A stretch of 64,000 nt of DNA, taken from Drosophila pseudoobscura (taxonomy: Eukaryota > Arthropoda > Insecta > Diptera > Drosophilidae). Location: assembly GCF_009870125.1 (NCBI RefSeq), contig NC_046679.1, forward strand, positions 9,920,001 to 9,984,000, written 5' to 3'. Below, piece after piece: positions 20,891 to 32,800 of the stretch (the stretch's first letter is position 1; each line of letters starts with the position of its first letter). The position numbers were made by a program, and so were the translations under genes. Under the pieces are notes generated by a model that saw only the letters and a program-made list of their open reading frames with translations, did not search any database and had not been told where the DNA came from.

Positions 20891-23800
20891 ATGTTATGTT
20901 GTGGCTTCTGTTGTGGCAACATGTCGAAAAGGGATTACAAAGTTGCCACCACGGATGGCATCGAGCTGGAGCCGTTGGGCGGCGAAAAGAGCGACAAGGA
21001 GAAGGACAAGGATAAGGAGAAGCAAACGAATGGCGTTACCTTTGGTAAGTGTTCCATCTTAACAGCTATCCTTTGTCCCTATATTGTCCTTATATACAAC
21101 TGCATTGCAATTGCCTCGGGGGACACCTCTTCAGATGATCAAAGCCCTCTCACGAGCACGAGGAAAAGTGCATAATTGCACTTGTGCATAATCCGACGCT
21201 CCGCGCAATTTAAACTCCCTTTTTCCCTTTTCCCTGCCAATTCTTGGCAGGCAGGGCTCCCTCTGGGATTTATTCATCAAGTTGTTTTCTTAATTACGCC
21301 AAATGCAAAACAAAAGCATTACAAATGCGACTCGTCTTCGCCGACATCTTCCTCCTCGCAATCCACCCCGAAGGAAGCGGTTACTCATACGCCCCGTTGG
21401 ACCGCACAGCCAGACCGCAGGCAAACGCAAAGTAAATGAATGTCAGCAAACGTCCCTACACTCTGCCACAACCACTACCTCTTAGTGTTTGCTTGCCTGC
21501 CCCCTGGTCTGGGCAGGAGATTTCTCGAGATGTTTTTTACCCTGGAAATTGGAAAGTGGAAGGCTAGATGCATTTAATAGGTGGACTTACCTACTTTTCT
21601 GTCCGAAAAATCCAGCCAAAAATACAAGTACATCATATATCACGAAAAAAGTAACAAATAGTCTTTGGCGAACGCGCAAATGTCGGTCCCAAAAAGCAAA
21701 AACAACTTATGTTGCGCCTCGCCAAAAACTGTTTATATTGTTCTTGAATTCTGGGACCGACTCATCTAAATTTCTAGCCGTTCTTTCAATATTTTGGAAC
21801 TGATTTATACGCAAGGATAAATTCCCATTGAAAAGGGAATCTTAAGGCATTTTGCTATCTTCTGATGGAAGTACCAGGTATCCCCATAGTCCTAATATCG
21901 ACTATCTTGTTGATGTTCTTATTTGGTTTTTCTTACATCTCTTCTTTGGATTGCCTGCAGCAACGTCGGTTGAATTTTTTCCGCCGAACCGGCGCCCTGC
22001 TCCAGATGGCAAAGAGGCCACAGACGGGTGGACGGAGGGACAGGCAGGCAGCCAGGCTGACGGGGGGTCGGTGGTTGGTCGGTCTCCTCATGCTCTTTAA
22101 GCTGTCAGCAATTTCTGGAATTTTGAGCTTTCAATTGGGGTTTCTTTCGGCTGAAAGGCACCCCAGGAGGGGAACCTCAATTGCGGTAATAATATGCGCC
22201 AAATGAAGGGTTCGTCTGGGGAGATGAGATCGATTAAATATATATATAGAGAGTGAGTCATGGTCTGGAAGGGTGCTGTATTATATTTATAGATCTTAAA
22301 GATGCAACTGATTAGACGTTCCATCTCAGAGCTAGAGAACTGTCATTCCAATACCTGCTTTTAATGCTGGTTCCACTTTAACAACCCTAAATCCATCGTA
22401 ATCATACATTAATCTGTCTTATCCTCACCCCTTTCCATCCCTCTGTCAACGAGGGGACGGGGGGTACGGGTTTGCTATCAATATACCTATCTGGCGACAC
22501 GTTAAACACAAACATATGCAAATCATGTTGACTTTATCAAGGCGACACATCGCTGCCACTTGGGCATGCCGTGGGCCAAAGTGGGACACAAGAAGGCGCC
22601 ACTCTCGGCCCCGCGGCTCAACAATCCCCTCCTCATCCTTGGGGCGGCAAATCAGTGTCACGGGAACAGGACGTGGACGTGTGCTCGTGTCAGCCTCAGC
22701 ATCAGCGAAGCAATTAAGGATGCATAAAGTGGAGTAACCACTTGACTCCACCTCACCACCACACAGCCGCAGCAGGGCCACAACTGCCACAACTGCCACA
22801 GCTGCCACGTGGATACGAGATGTTTACCTGTGACGTAATGTGGTTTAACCTTTGTGCAGGTCACTCTCCCTTCGAGAAGGCACATGATCTGACATGTGCA
22901 TGTGCTTGAAGGGGGAATGAATCTGGGGTTTCCCTGGGATCCAGCTGTAATCAATTAAGCAATCATCCTTTGAAGATGGATTCCATGAGATTATTGAGTA
23001 ATCTGAAATGGTTTAAGTCCTGTAGTTCTCTTGTTTAAATATGGCAAACAACACAAAGAAATGTTTTTCTTAGAACACTACTCTTATAAACCATCCAACA
23101 AGTGGCGAAATCTCTCAGTGCTCTGCCAACAAGTGCTGAAATCCCTAAGGGTTCTGCAAACATGTGCTGGAATCCAGCAGAGCAGAGTTCTTTAGACTTT
23201 GCTTTTGAGCTCCAAAGAAGTTTATACATTCTTGGGGCTGCCGCCGCCACCCGTCTAAGGGTTAAGCAAGGAGGTGGCTGCTGTGGCTGTGGCTGTTGCT
23301 GTTGCTGCTGACGTTGATAATTGCAGGATGCGTTGCGTTGATTGCAGGCTGAATGGGGCTGGGGACACACACACACCCTCTTGAGCACTTGAGGCGGGGG
23401 CTTGACTCGAATAAAGAATTCCTGCCTGCCTATCCGGGAGTGCATCAGCGAGATAAAATGGGTCCACAAGAAACAATTGAAGTGGCAGGAGTCTATCCCT
23501 GTCCCTCTCCCCCTCTCTCCCTCTCTCTCGCTCTCTGTGTCCATGTGGAAGAGTGAAAGTAAAGGATACATAGAAATGAAATGTGTTTTTGGGTCAGGCA
23601 ACTTCAAAACTCAGAAGAGTCGGAAAGGAGAGAAAAGTAAAGCAAAGGCTTCGGAATGTGGCAGGAAGAAGGCATGAGGCATGAGGCTGGCAGGCGGCGG
23701 AAAACAAATGGCGAATGGCAAATGGAAAATGGAAAACGGCAACATTTCTGACTGACAAGCGCAACGGAGTCGGGAGGCCCGAGTCAGGCCAAGTCAACCC

Positions 23801-26800
23801 GTCAAAACGTCAGTGCGAGCAACAATTTATTGTTGCGAAATGGCGCAGGCAAAACACAATTAAATGCAACTACAAAGGACCCAAGGATCTCCCCTGCAGC
23901 CACAGCCTCCCAGCCAACCAAAGACCCAGCCTCCCACTGGGCGCGTAATTAAATGGAAATGGAAAATGGAAAATATTGCCAGGGGCCGACTCGCTGGGAA
24001 CATTCGCACTCATTCTGGCACTGGTACTGTTACTGGTACTTGTTGAGGGCCCAGGCACTTGAGGGCCTGCCAAGCCACGACCACATTTGGTTTTTATGGT
24101 TTTACTCTTGCCCAGAAAAAGGGGTCTCTAGGACATGCCATCTCTAAAGGAGATATAATTATGGTATCCTAAACGCAGAAGCTGTTCTAATGCTTTGGGA
24201 TTCGATCTTAAAGCTGATCAGGTAACTGTATAGAAGGGTTCGAGTACCTTTTCAGAAACCTTTAAGCCCCTTCATGCATCTCCTCGTATCGTTCGTAAGG
24301 GTATCCAACCTCCCCTAAGCCTTATTCCAGCTTATCCTTCCCCAAGCTGTGGCAGTCCCCGAGCTCTGGGGGCTCTGCTGAGCTCGGTTTCTGCACAATT
24401 AGTTCGCCAACAACTCGGTTTTGATCCGCCTGAGTTGATCCCAATGCCATTCATACTGGCATCGATTGCTTAACCCCTATGCACAGCCTTAACCCTCTCT
24501 GGTTAACCACTCGAGCTGAACTTTTTTTCCGATTTGCATTGTTTGCCCCAGCAATGGGCCCAGGAGTGGCCCTCGAACACGGTCTGCCAATTAATTAAAT
24601 CAATGGCAAATGCCTCAAATTGAGTGTGCAAATATCCTCAAATGCCTCCTTCCTCCAAATATAACTCATTTCCATATCAAACAGAGAGTGGGAATGATAC
24701 GAGGGCTCTCAATGATATTGATATGGTTGACTTATTCCAGATTTATTTCCAAGGAAGAAAGAAACTCCTGAGATTTGGGGCACCTGGTTCGAATACTAAT
24801 TGTATCTATACAGATGTGTGACATTCGAATATCCCAAGAAACATCGAAGCATACGCTCATATCTCTATATGATCCTGGTTCTTAGCTGCAAAACGGTCGT
24901 CTTACAGATGCTGACTCCTGAATCCTGGCAAATTTAATCACCTTTGATTACCGCCACATATATGAAGAACTGACTGCTCTTCAAGGATATCAAACATATC
25001 TTTTCTTTTTGGTTGGATTTACCTTTGTTCCATCTAAAGAGCACTGGGTCGACATTTTGGGGTCTTTTCAAAGCTGCTAAATTGCAACTTTTGATCAGTA
25101 ATAGTTTTTCGATGTTCGTCCCACCTCTTGTCTGTTGACTTTAACAATTTTGTATACCATAAAGCTTAAAGAGCGACTTTAGCTGTGTGATTATTTCGAT
25201 TTTCGCCACATTCGGGCCATTTAGTGACCGCATCGAACAAGCCCTTAAACGAGCAATTACAAGGTTCGACTGCCCGCCCCAGTCCCATATCAGTGCCACC
25301 ACCAGGCCAGGGAAGGGGGGCACAATCGCACCCTGCCACGGCCACACGAGGCAGCAGCACACACAGCAGTTCCAGTGGCAGGGGCAGTAAGAGCTGCAGC
25401 AGTAACAGCTTAAATTTATTGATTGTTTCATAAACAGCGATTATTTAACCACCGTATTTCGATGGGCATTCGGCATTCGGCATTGCCCCTGCCCAAGCCC
25501 CAGTTAAATTCTCCCCCTCAATCCTATTTACATCCCCCATTCCCTGCCCCAAAAGTCTGTCGGACGGCAAACACTTGTGGCCATCTTCGGTGTGTGTACA
25601 ACCAGTTAAGGTCCCAAGGCTATGGGCGACACTGAGTGGGGGCTTACAGGGGGTTTTTCTCCACACATTTCGATTCCACACATATGGGTTCAATACAAGA
25701 TACTCGTGCGATGCGTGGGGGCGAGTGGGGTTGGTGTGGCACATGACAAGTCACAAGTGCGGGCAGTAAATTTGCATGCGACAGCAAATACTCAATAGTC
25801 GGCATGGCCCTTGGCGGGCAGAGGGGTGTCGAATGGCAAGAGCACAGGGCACGCTGTTGAGTAACTTGGTTAACACGAGGTCTGGTCTGGTCTGGTTTGG
25901 GAGGCCACAATTGAAAAGGGAAACGCAGCGAATCGAACCAGAATCGAGCCCAACATTGAGGCAACATCATCGTATGCATCGAATCGACTTTTGTCTGTGA
26001 AGGCAGTGGAAATGTGCCCCGTATGCAGTTTATTTCTGCCCCCAGACCGGGGCAGGGTACAAGAAGTTTGTTGGAGTCTCTCTGCCACTTCGTTCCAGTT
26101 GAATAGCTCTATGAAATGTTTAGGCATTGAGACCATAACTAGAGTAAATTCTAAGGGATGAAACGTTGTTCCTTCTTAAAGGAAGACCTTTCTGGATTGA
26201 TATTCCTTCGAGCATATCCTCTACAGGGTATAGAAATCTCGAAAAATTGAATTCAAAATTTGTCAACGCTTTAATCTCGCCGAAAAAGTAGGCGTTTGAT
26301 GGGGCGCGGTTTTGCCTAATGAACACGATTCAGACAGAAGGGAAAACTTTAGACTAACGTGACGAAGAATTTATTGAGTTAAGCCGCTTGAATGGGGTGG
26401 TGGGGCTGGGGGTTGCTGGGGGAGGCAGAGCATCCCCATTTTCACCGCCACCGACCTGTGGTGGTGTGTTGTTGCCTGCAAAAGTACCAGCCAAAGTGTA
26501 TATGTATCCATCCGAGGAAAAACTTTGACTTGCCGCTGAATTTGTCGCATTTACAGAGCAAAAAAAAACGAAAAGGAAAACTCAAACTCAAGAAGTCGAA
26601 ATGAGATTTCGTTTTGCCGGCAAAAGTTCTTAAAGAAAACCGAATTACCATTTCGGTTGAGCGGCGGCTTTGTGCTCCATTTGTTGATTGTTTTTCGCAG
26701 TAGCCCGGGGAGGCGCTCTCTTGCCCAGAAGTAGGCAACACAAATCATCAGGATAGGAATAGGAACAGGAATCATCAGCATCAAAGCATCGTAAATCTCA

Positions 26801-29800
26801 AAGGGCAGGCTGGAGCCGGGTGAGGAGATGAAATGAGCGGAAATGATATGTTAAAGCACAGAACCGAGAGCCCATCCCATCCCTTAAAAGAGAACTGTTC
26901 TAATGGTGATCCCACTCCACAAACAAGTCGAATGCCATGGATGGTACACGTACACTATTTGGCCAAAAACACATGATAAACAACACTGCATTTTAGAAGG
27001 TGGGGGGAGACGGGGGAGACATATCTGTTTGGAGGCAGGGCTGCTGCTGTTTAAGGGTTGCAATATTTACCGCTAGCTTTCGTTTGCCTGGCAACACTCT
27101 ACAACACACTGTTGTTTCTTCTCTTTCTCCTCTTCAAAGCATCGCCTGCGAGCGGAGGGGGGGCAAAGAGCAGACGCGAGGGGTCCATAGAAATTTCATT
27201 TTCATTTTTGCAGGTGAGCAAAATTTACTCAGAGAGGAAGAGAATGGCGAGAGAGTAGGAGAGAGCGCGAAAGCACACATGCGCATGGACACCCATTAGG
27301 GTTGCACTCTCTCGCAGTTTCTCTCAGGGTTGGAGCCCTTGGAGGACAACACGCTCTGCAGGCGGCTCGCAGCAGCGGCAGCATCCAGTTGGAAAATGTA
27401 CGCGCACTCAAACGCAACAAAAAGCGCGTGACAAAACGGGAACAGCACCACACACAGAAGGCGGAAAGAAAGGCAGAAAGAAAGAAAGAAACAGCAAGGA
27501 ATATTCGGCAAAAAGCACACATACTCACACACACACACTCACACACACTACGAAACGAATGCGTCGCGTGCTTCCCCAAATCCCCAATATCCCCATCCTT
27601 CAACACCACCCTCTGCTGCTGCTGCTCCTGCTGCTGTGCGTGTCTATAGAGTGAAAGAGAAAGAAAGAAGTTGCCGAAAAGAAAGAAAAAAGTGAATAAC
27701 GGTACAAATCAATTGCTGTAAATAAAAAGTAATTAGCAATTAGTTTTTTTGTGTGAAAAGTGTGCCAAAAACCGCATACATTTATTCTTTGAAATCAATG
27801 AATATAAGGACCCACGTCATTTCCGATACGAACTCGTTCCCAATATGAAATGAAACGAACCCAATGCCAGATCCAACAAAGCCAGCAACAAGCTCATCAT
27901 ATTTACAGTTACAGTCACTAATCGGAAGAATAGACGAAACAAGCAGAAGAGGGAGAGAGCGGTGCTCAAATGTCGCCTCAGGAACAGAACTAATTGAGCC
28001 CACAAAAGCGAAATGGAATAATGAACGGTTCTGCTCTGTCGCCCCCTGCCTGTCGCCATTTGGCGAGAAAGCGAGAATGCAGCTGAGAGCCAAAGAACCG
28101 CAATTCAGTCAAGTGTCAAAGCTAGCTGGGAAAAGGGGGAAAAAAGGAGCAGCTGAACGGTGAAAAAAGCAAAAAGAAGAGGGTAAGCAGGCACTGCGAG
28201 AAAAGGAGCGGGAGAAGTGAAGAAGCAGCATAGAAGAGGGACTGGAAAGCGCACTATTGACATATATATGCGCGCATACAAAGAGAAGTACCGCTGCCGC
28301 TGCCGCCGCGGAGCGAGCGAAGAAAACGCGGCATAAGACAAAACAGGAAATTCACTTATACAGTCGCACACACTCATACACCCACACACACACACGCAGT
28401 TGACGCATCAAAAAGGAAAATTCGCGCTGTTGAGCTTTTTGCATTTTGACATTTTCAAAACACTGATTTCAATGCGAGAGAGAGGCTCTCTTTTTGGAAA
28501 CTTCCATGACATCCGCTCTCTCTCTCTCTCTCTCTCAATGCCGCTCTAAGCTCCTTCTGCGCTTTTTTTTCTTGTCCGCCAACAACAATGCCACGAATGA
28601 GAAAATGAGAATGTAAACAAATAAATGCTGGAAAAAAAACAAGAACAGAGCACTAGCTATTTGGGTCGAAGCGTTTGATACCCTTCAAGAAGTGCTTCCT
28701 GATATTCCTGATATTCTTAATACATCGCTGATATAACTTTTCTTTTTGGGACGAAATTCCTCAGCCAATTTGTTTCTTATTTATTTTCCTTTTTAGCCAT
28801 TTTGGACACATAGAAATACCATGAAATTCCGGCATTACTGCCGAGCTTTTACTTCCGCTCCATTTCTTCATCTCGCATTCCAGTACGACCCAAATACTGA
28901 ATTTCCGCTCATCCGAAATTGAGATATGCACATATGTACTCTGAAAGGCAGGGTATACATACATACAAGTATGTAAATGTGTACATAAGTAATTAAAAGG
29001 GAATTGTGAGATGCATTAGCACAAGTCTTGCGTGCCGTAACCGCAATTTGGTAAGAGGGGAACGGAAAAAATGAATAGAGCGGCTCTGTTGCTGCATTGG
29101 CACCAGTCACGAAGGCCAACAAAGAGAGAAAGAGAGAGAACACGCTATACTATAATATTTTTCAATACAATCATGTTAAAACAACGTCCTACTTGTTCAA
29201 CTTGGATTTTAATCCCGGAATTGACATTAATAATTGCTTAGAGCGAGGCAGAACGATGTGTTTCACCTCTCGCTCGCACTGCCTGCTAACCTAGTAGTTA
29301 CCAACCGCCATCTTCCCGCTATGAAGCCAGTCGGCAACGGTAAAAAGCGGTTCAAAACAGAGCCAAAACTCATTTTGATTTTTTGGCATGTCTACTTTTC
29401 GGTTTGAGGATTCTAAGCAGGGAGTTAATTTTTAGAATTCAATTCAATTATTTTCTAATTTTTAATCTTTGCGTGTTGCTCCAAAAAACTCTGAGCCAAG
29501 ACTCTAGTTCGTAGCTTTTTACATCATTTTAATGATCCAATGATTATGTCAAAAGGCAGTTATGGCTCCCGACGACCGCGTCATCGTCGACGGTTTGCCG
29601 GATTCTTGTGTTTGCTTTCACGCTATATTTTACTTTATGCATTTTATTATTATCAGATTATATTGGAATGTTGGGCTTTTAAATACTTCTTCCATTCCAT
29701 TTTCTGACTTGCTGAATGGCTTCTCTTTTGATTGCTTAACTCTATATTACTCTGTCCATGGATATATAAACTGTGGGATCTGTCGTGTTGTGACGTTACT

Positions 29801-32800
29801 TCTAGCAGGGTAGTAGTTTGCCGGAATCCTCGTGGTTATTAACGTAGAGGACTCACATCTCCTCAAACCACCTCTATATTACTATAGGAATAAGGACGTA
29901 CGAATAGAGTAAAAGTAACATCTTTTATTTAGCTGAACTTCTTATTGAATCCTACTTGTATGTCTTTATTCAGCTAGTAATAGAGAGGTGGTAATATAGA
30001 GGTGGTAACATAGAGGTGGTGTGATGAAATAGCTGATTCTGATGATTCTGGTGATTCTGATGTCAGCTCTATACTGTCTGTTAGACCGATCTCAGAGCTA
30101 TTTTCAAACCTCTCTCGAGATATATTAGCAAACTAATTGTAATGCCAATAGTCCTATGTTAGCAACGAATGACCGCTGCCGCATGACGTACCTTTAGGAA
30201 AGGCTACAGACTAGTCTACTTATCGAGGAAGTATATAAATAATATTACATAATTATATATAAATAACTAAATATGTATTAAATATTTGCTGAAGTTGGGG
30301 CAGAGTCAATATGTTATTTTGGCCTCTACGTGTGACTGCTCGACGAGTCTATAGATAGGGCACTGCAATCAGTGGCACTGCGTCAGATAGCAACCGCTGA
30401 TTCATATTCTGTGCTTTATCTGCCATTTACTGATTGGCAGGTGCCTCAAATCTACTCGTAGTTGGTGGCTCATTCCCACATTTCCTGGTACCAGAGACCT
30501 TAACCACGAATTATGTCTGAATGATGCTTCACGAAACAAACTTCAGGCTCAAGTGCTCGTCAAAGGCAGACACAGAAATGCAGATATACCTACTCCTACT
30601 ATTCTATACAAAAGCCGGCTAACACAGAGCCTGCGAGAGAGAGAGAGAGAGAGAGAAAGATGTACTAGAAAGAGGGATGGCTATCCATTTTGGGGGGTTG
30701 ATTTTTGGGCGTTGAAAGCGCTTTTCACTAATTCAATGCGACATTGAAAATTGCGAAAAGTGCGGTGCGGCTCTGTCTGCAATCTCTCAGAAGGGGGGAA
30801 GTGGAGGCGAAGGCGGAGGCGGACAGGGTGCCAGACGAGAGCGGACGTCTGACTAGACGAAACCGGAAGGGCGTCAGCTTCTGGCTGGTGGCCAGGCCCA
30901 AAAGGAAAGCGGAAAGTAGAAAATGCTCTCCAACGGGGCCAGCCAAGTACAGAGGTTGGGGTAGGACGTGGGACGTGGGACGTAGGACCGACCCCCTCTA
31001 GATGACGGCATAAATTATGTATGTATATGTATATATTTCTGGGTAGAGCTTCATTTTTTGGCACTCGATTTATTGGTTAAAGGGTGTAAAAAACACACAG
31101 CGAAAATGTCTGTGCCTGTGGCCTGGACCCCTGAATAAAATATGAAGAGCACGTGGCTGCTGCATGGGTCTGGCAAAGGGTTCGGATTCTGGGTTCTGGT
31201 CTCTGGTTTCCACCTGAATTGGTCATAAAAATTGGTTCGTGATTTCCCATTTCCAGAGCAAATAGGCTGACAATTATTTGCGGTGTGTGTTTGCGGTTTG
31301 ATTTTGTTCCGATCCGATCCGATACTGTTTCCGGTTTTGAGCACGATTTTGTTTACGGACACGGGCGAATAAGCGTGCGTATTGGCCGGAAGACAAAGAG
31401 AGATCGGCCCCGTTAAGATTTCGGTCGTCGGCGGTGGCCGTAGAGGCTCGAAGATTTGGCGTCGCGAGCGCATCGAAATGACAAATGATCCGGACCTCGA
31501 TGACTGTGCATTTCTCTCAGGTAAGCTCCTACGCTAGGGTACAGTCCCGTCGTCCCCCGCGACAGCAATTGCAATTGCAACCATTTCCATTAAATGAATA
31601 TTTAAGTAATCCCACACCCACTCTTTGTCTAGTACTTATTCAGTTTTTTTTAATTACATTTCCACAGGTGGCGAATCGAGTGGAGGCCGCCAGACGCGCA
31701 CCGGAGTCGCCGTCTGCTCGCAGCGTCGGGCTCTCCTGGTGGCCGGGATCGTGCTCGGCTCCCTACTCCTGACGGCCATCATCATTGCCTACGCCGGACC
31801 GTCGAACGGTAGGTTGAACCACGTCCATATTTACCCTTGCGCCTCCCACACCCCCCACAACCCACATCGCATTTCTTTGCCTTTGTTCCTTGCCTATTTT
31901 TTGTCGACCATTTTCCCTCCGTACTTATTTCCATTCCATCCGCAACAAAACAAAGGAAGGTTGGGGTTTATCCTCGTTGCCGTCGCTCGATTATCCCCAT
32001 TTTTTTTGTATCTACTGTGCGCCAACGGATATGTAGTCGATTGCAAGGGGAGAGCTTTTCTGAATACAAAGAAAGAAAGAATTACGAAAATTTTGACAGT
32101 TCTGATGGGGAAAATGTAATTGAACGAGCTCTAGTGGAAGCTCCTGTATAGCTCTGCAAATATGAAAAAAAAAGAGATAGAAAAGGTGACTATAATAAAA
32201 GATTACCGAGGATGATTTTCACAAAGGTGAAAGAGTCGACAAGGAAAAAATCTCACAATTTAATTTATTTTTCAACTTATTTTATGTCAGGACAGGTCCT
32301 GTGTACAACTTCTTTTATAAAACATACTTCTGGGAAAGTGGAATAAAAAAAACCTATATGACTAGGATAGAATAGGATTAACAGAGCACAGGAAAAGTCC
32401 TCCTTATTATTAAAAAAATAGTTCCATTAAAGACCTCGAGAATAAAAGATAAGCTCCTATAGAAGAACATCCAACAATCGAATAGGAAATTAAAGGAGTA
32501 AAAGCACACCGCAGACCTTGGCCAAACTCTACTTTCTATAGATATCGATTAAGTAATGCCAGCCACAAACCCATAAAACTTTCTTCTGTTCGAACGGTGG
32601 CTCCATAAAAGAGCTGCGGCATCATAAATCTCTATAAATGGTAATTGAATTCCGTTCGTAGTGGCGGTCACTGCGGACCATAAAGCAGCCATCCAATCAA
32701 CTCCAGGGCCCTCGCCCTTGCCTCTTTTGGTGGCATGTAATATGCTTTTAACCATATTAAGTGGGGGGGCCAAGGCGGAATCCATTTCATTCCGGGTATA

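Larger units (their letters stand above)
21045..31477 (+). other. Large first intron of the CG4467-like gene
   Basis: This interval separates the two alternative first coding exons. It holds the nested minus-strand gene at 26354-26809, a 31-base tandem repeat at 23097, and the foldback repeat at 29867-30062. The 27.3-28.2 kb block is rich in CA, GA and AG tracts and ends in a good donor (AGAGG|GTAAGC, 28183). It reads like a Drosophila 5' UTR exon and promoter, probably a third transcription start; this is inference. Nothing else in the interval looks coding. Confidence 0.5.

Noticed and set aside
23035..23607. Minus-strand open frame of 190 codons with a Gln run
   Set aside because: The Gln run comes from a CTG/CAG microsatellite, the frame spans the intronic tandem repeat, and the rest lacks coding character.
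28868..29143. Signal-peptide-like frame on the minus strand
   Set aside because: There is no ATG; the hydrophobic start comes from a CT-rich tract that looks more like a polypyrimidine tract.
31051..31473. Minus-strand open frame of 140 codons opposite exon b
   Set aside because: It is antisense to the presumed promoter and leader of exon b; composition is unremarkable and no splice sites or poly(A) signal support it.
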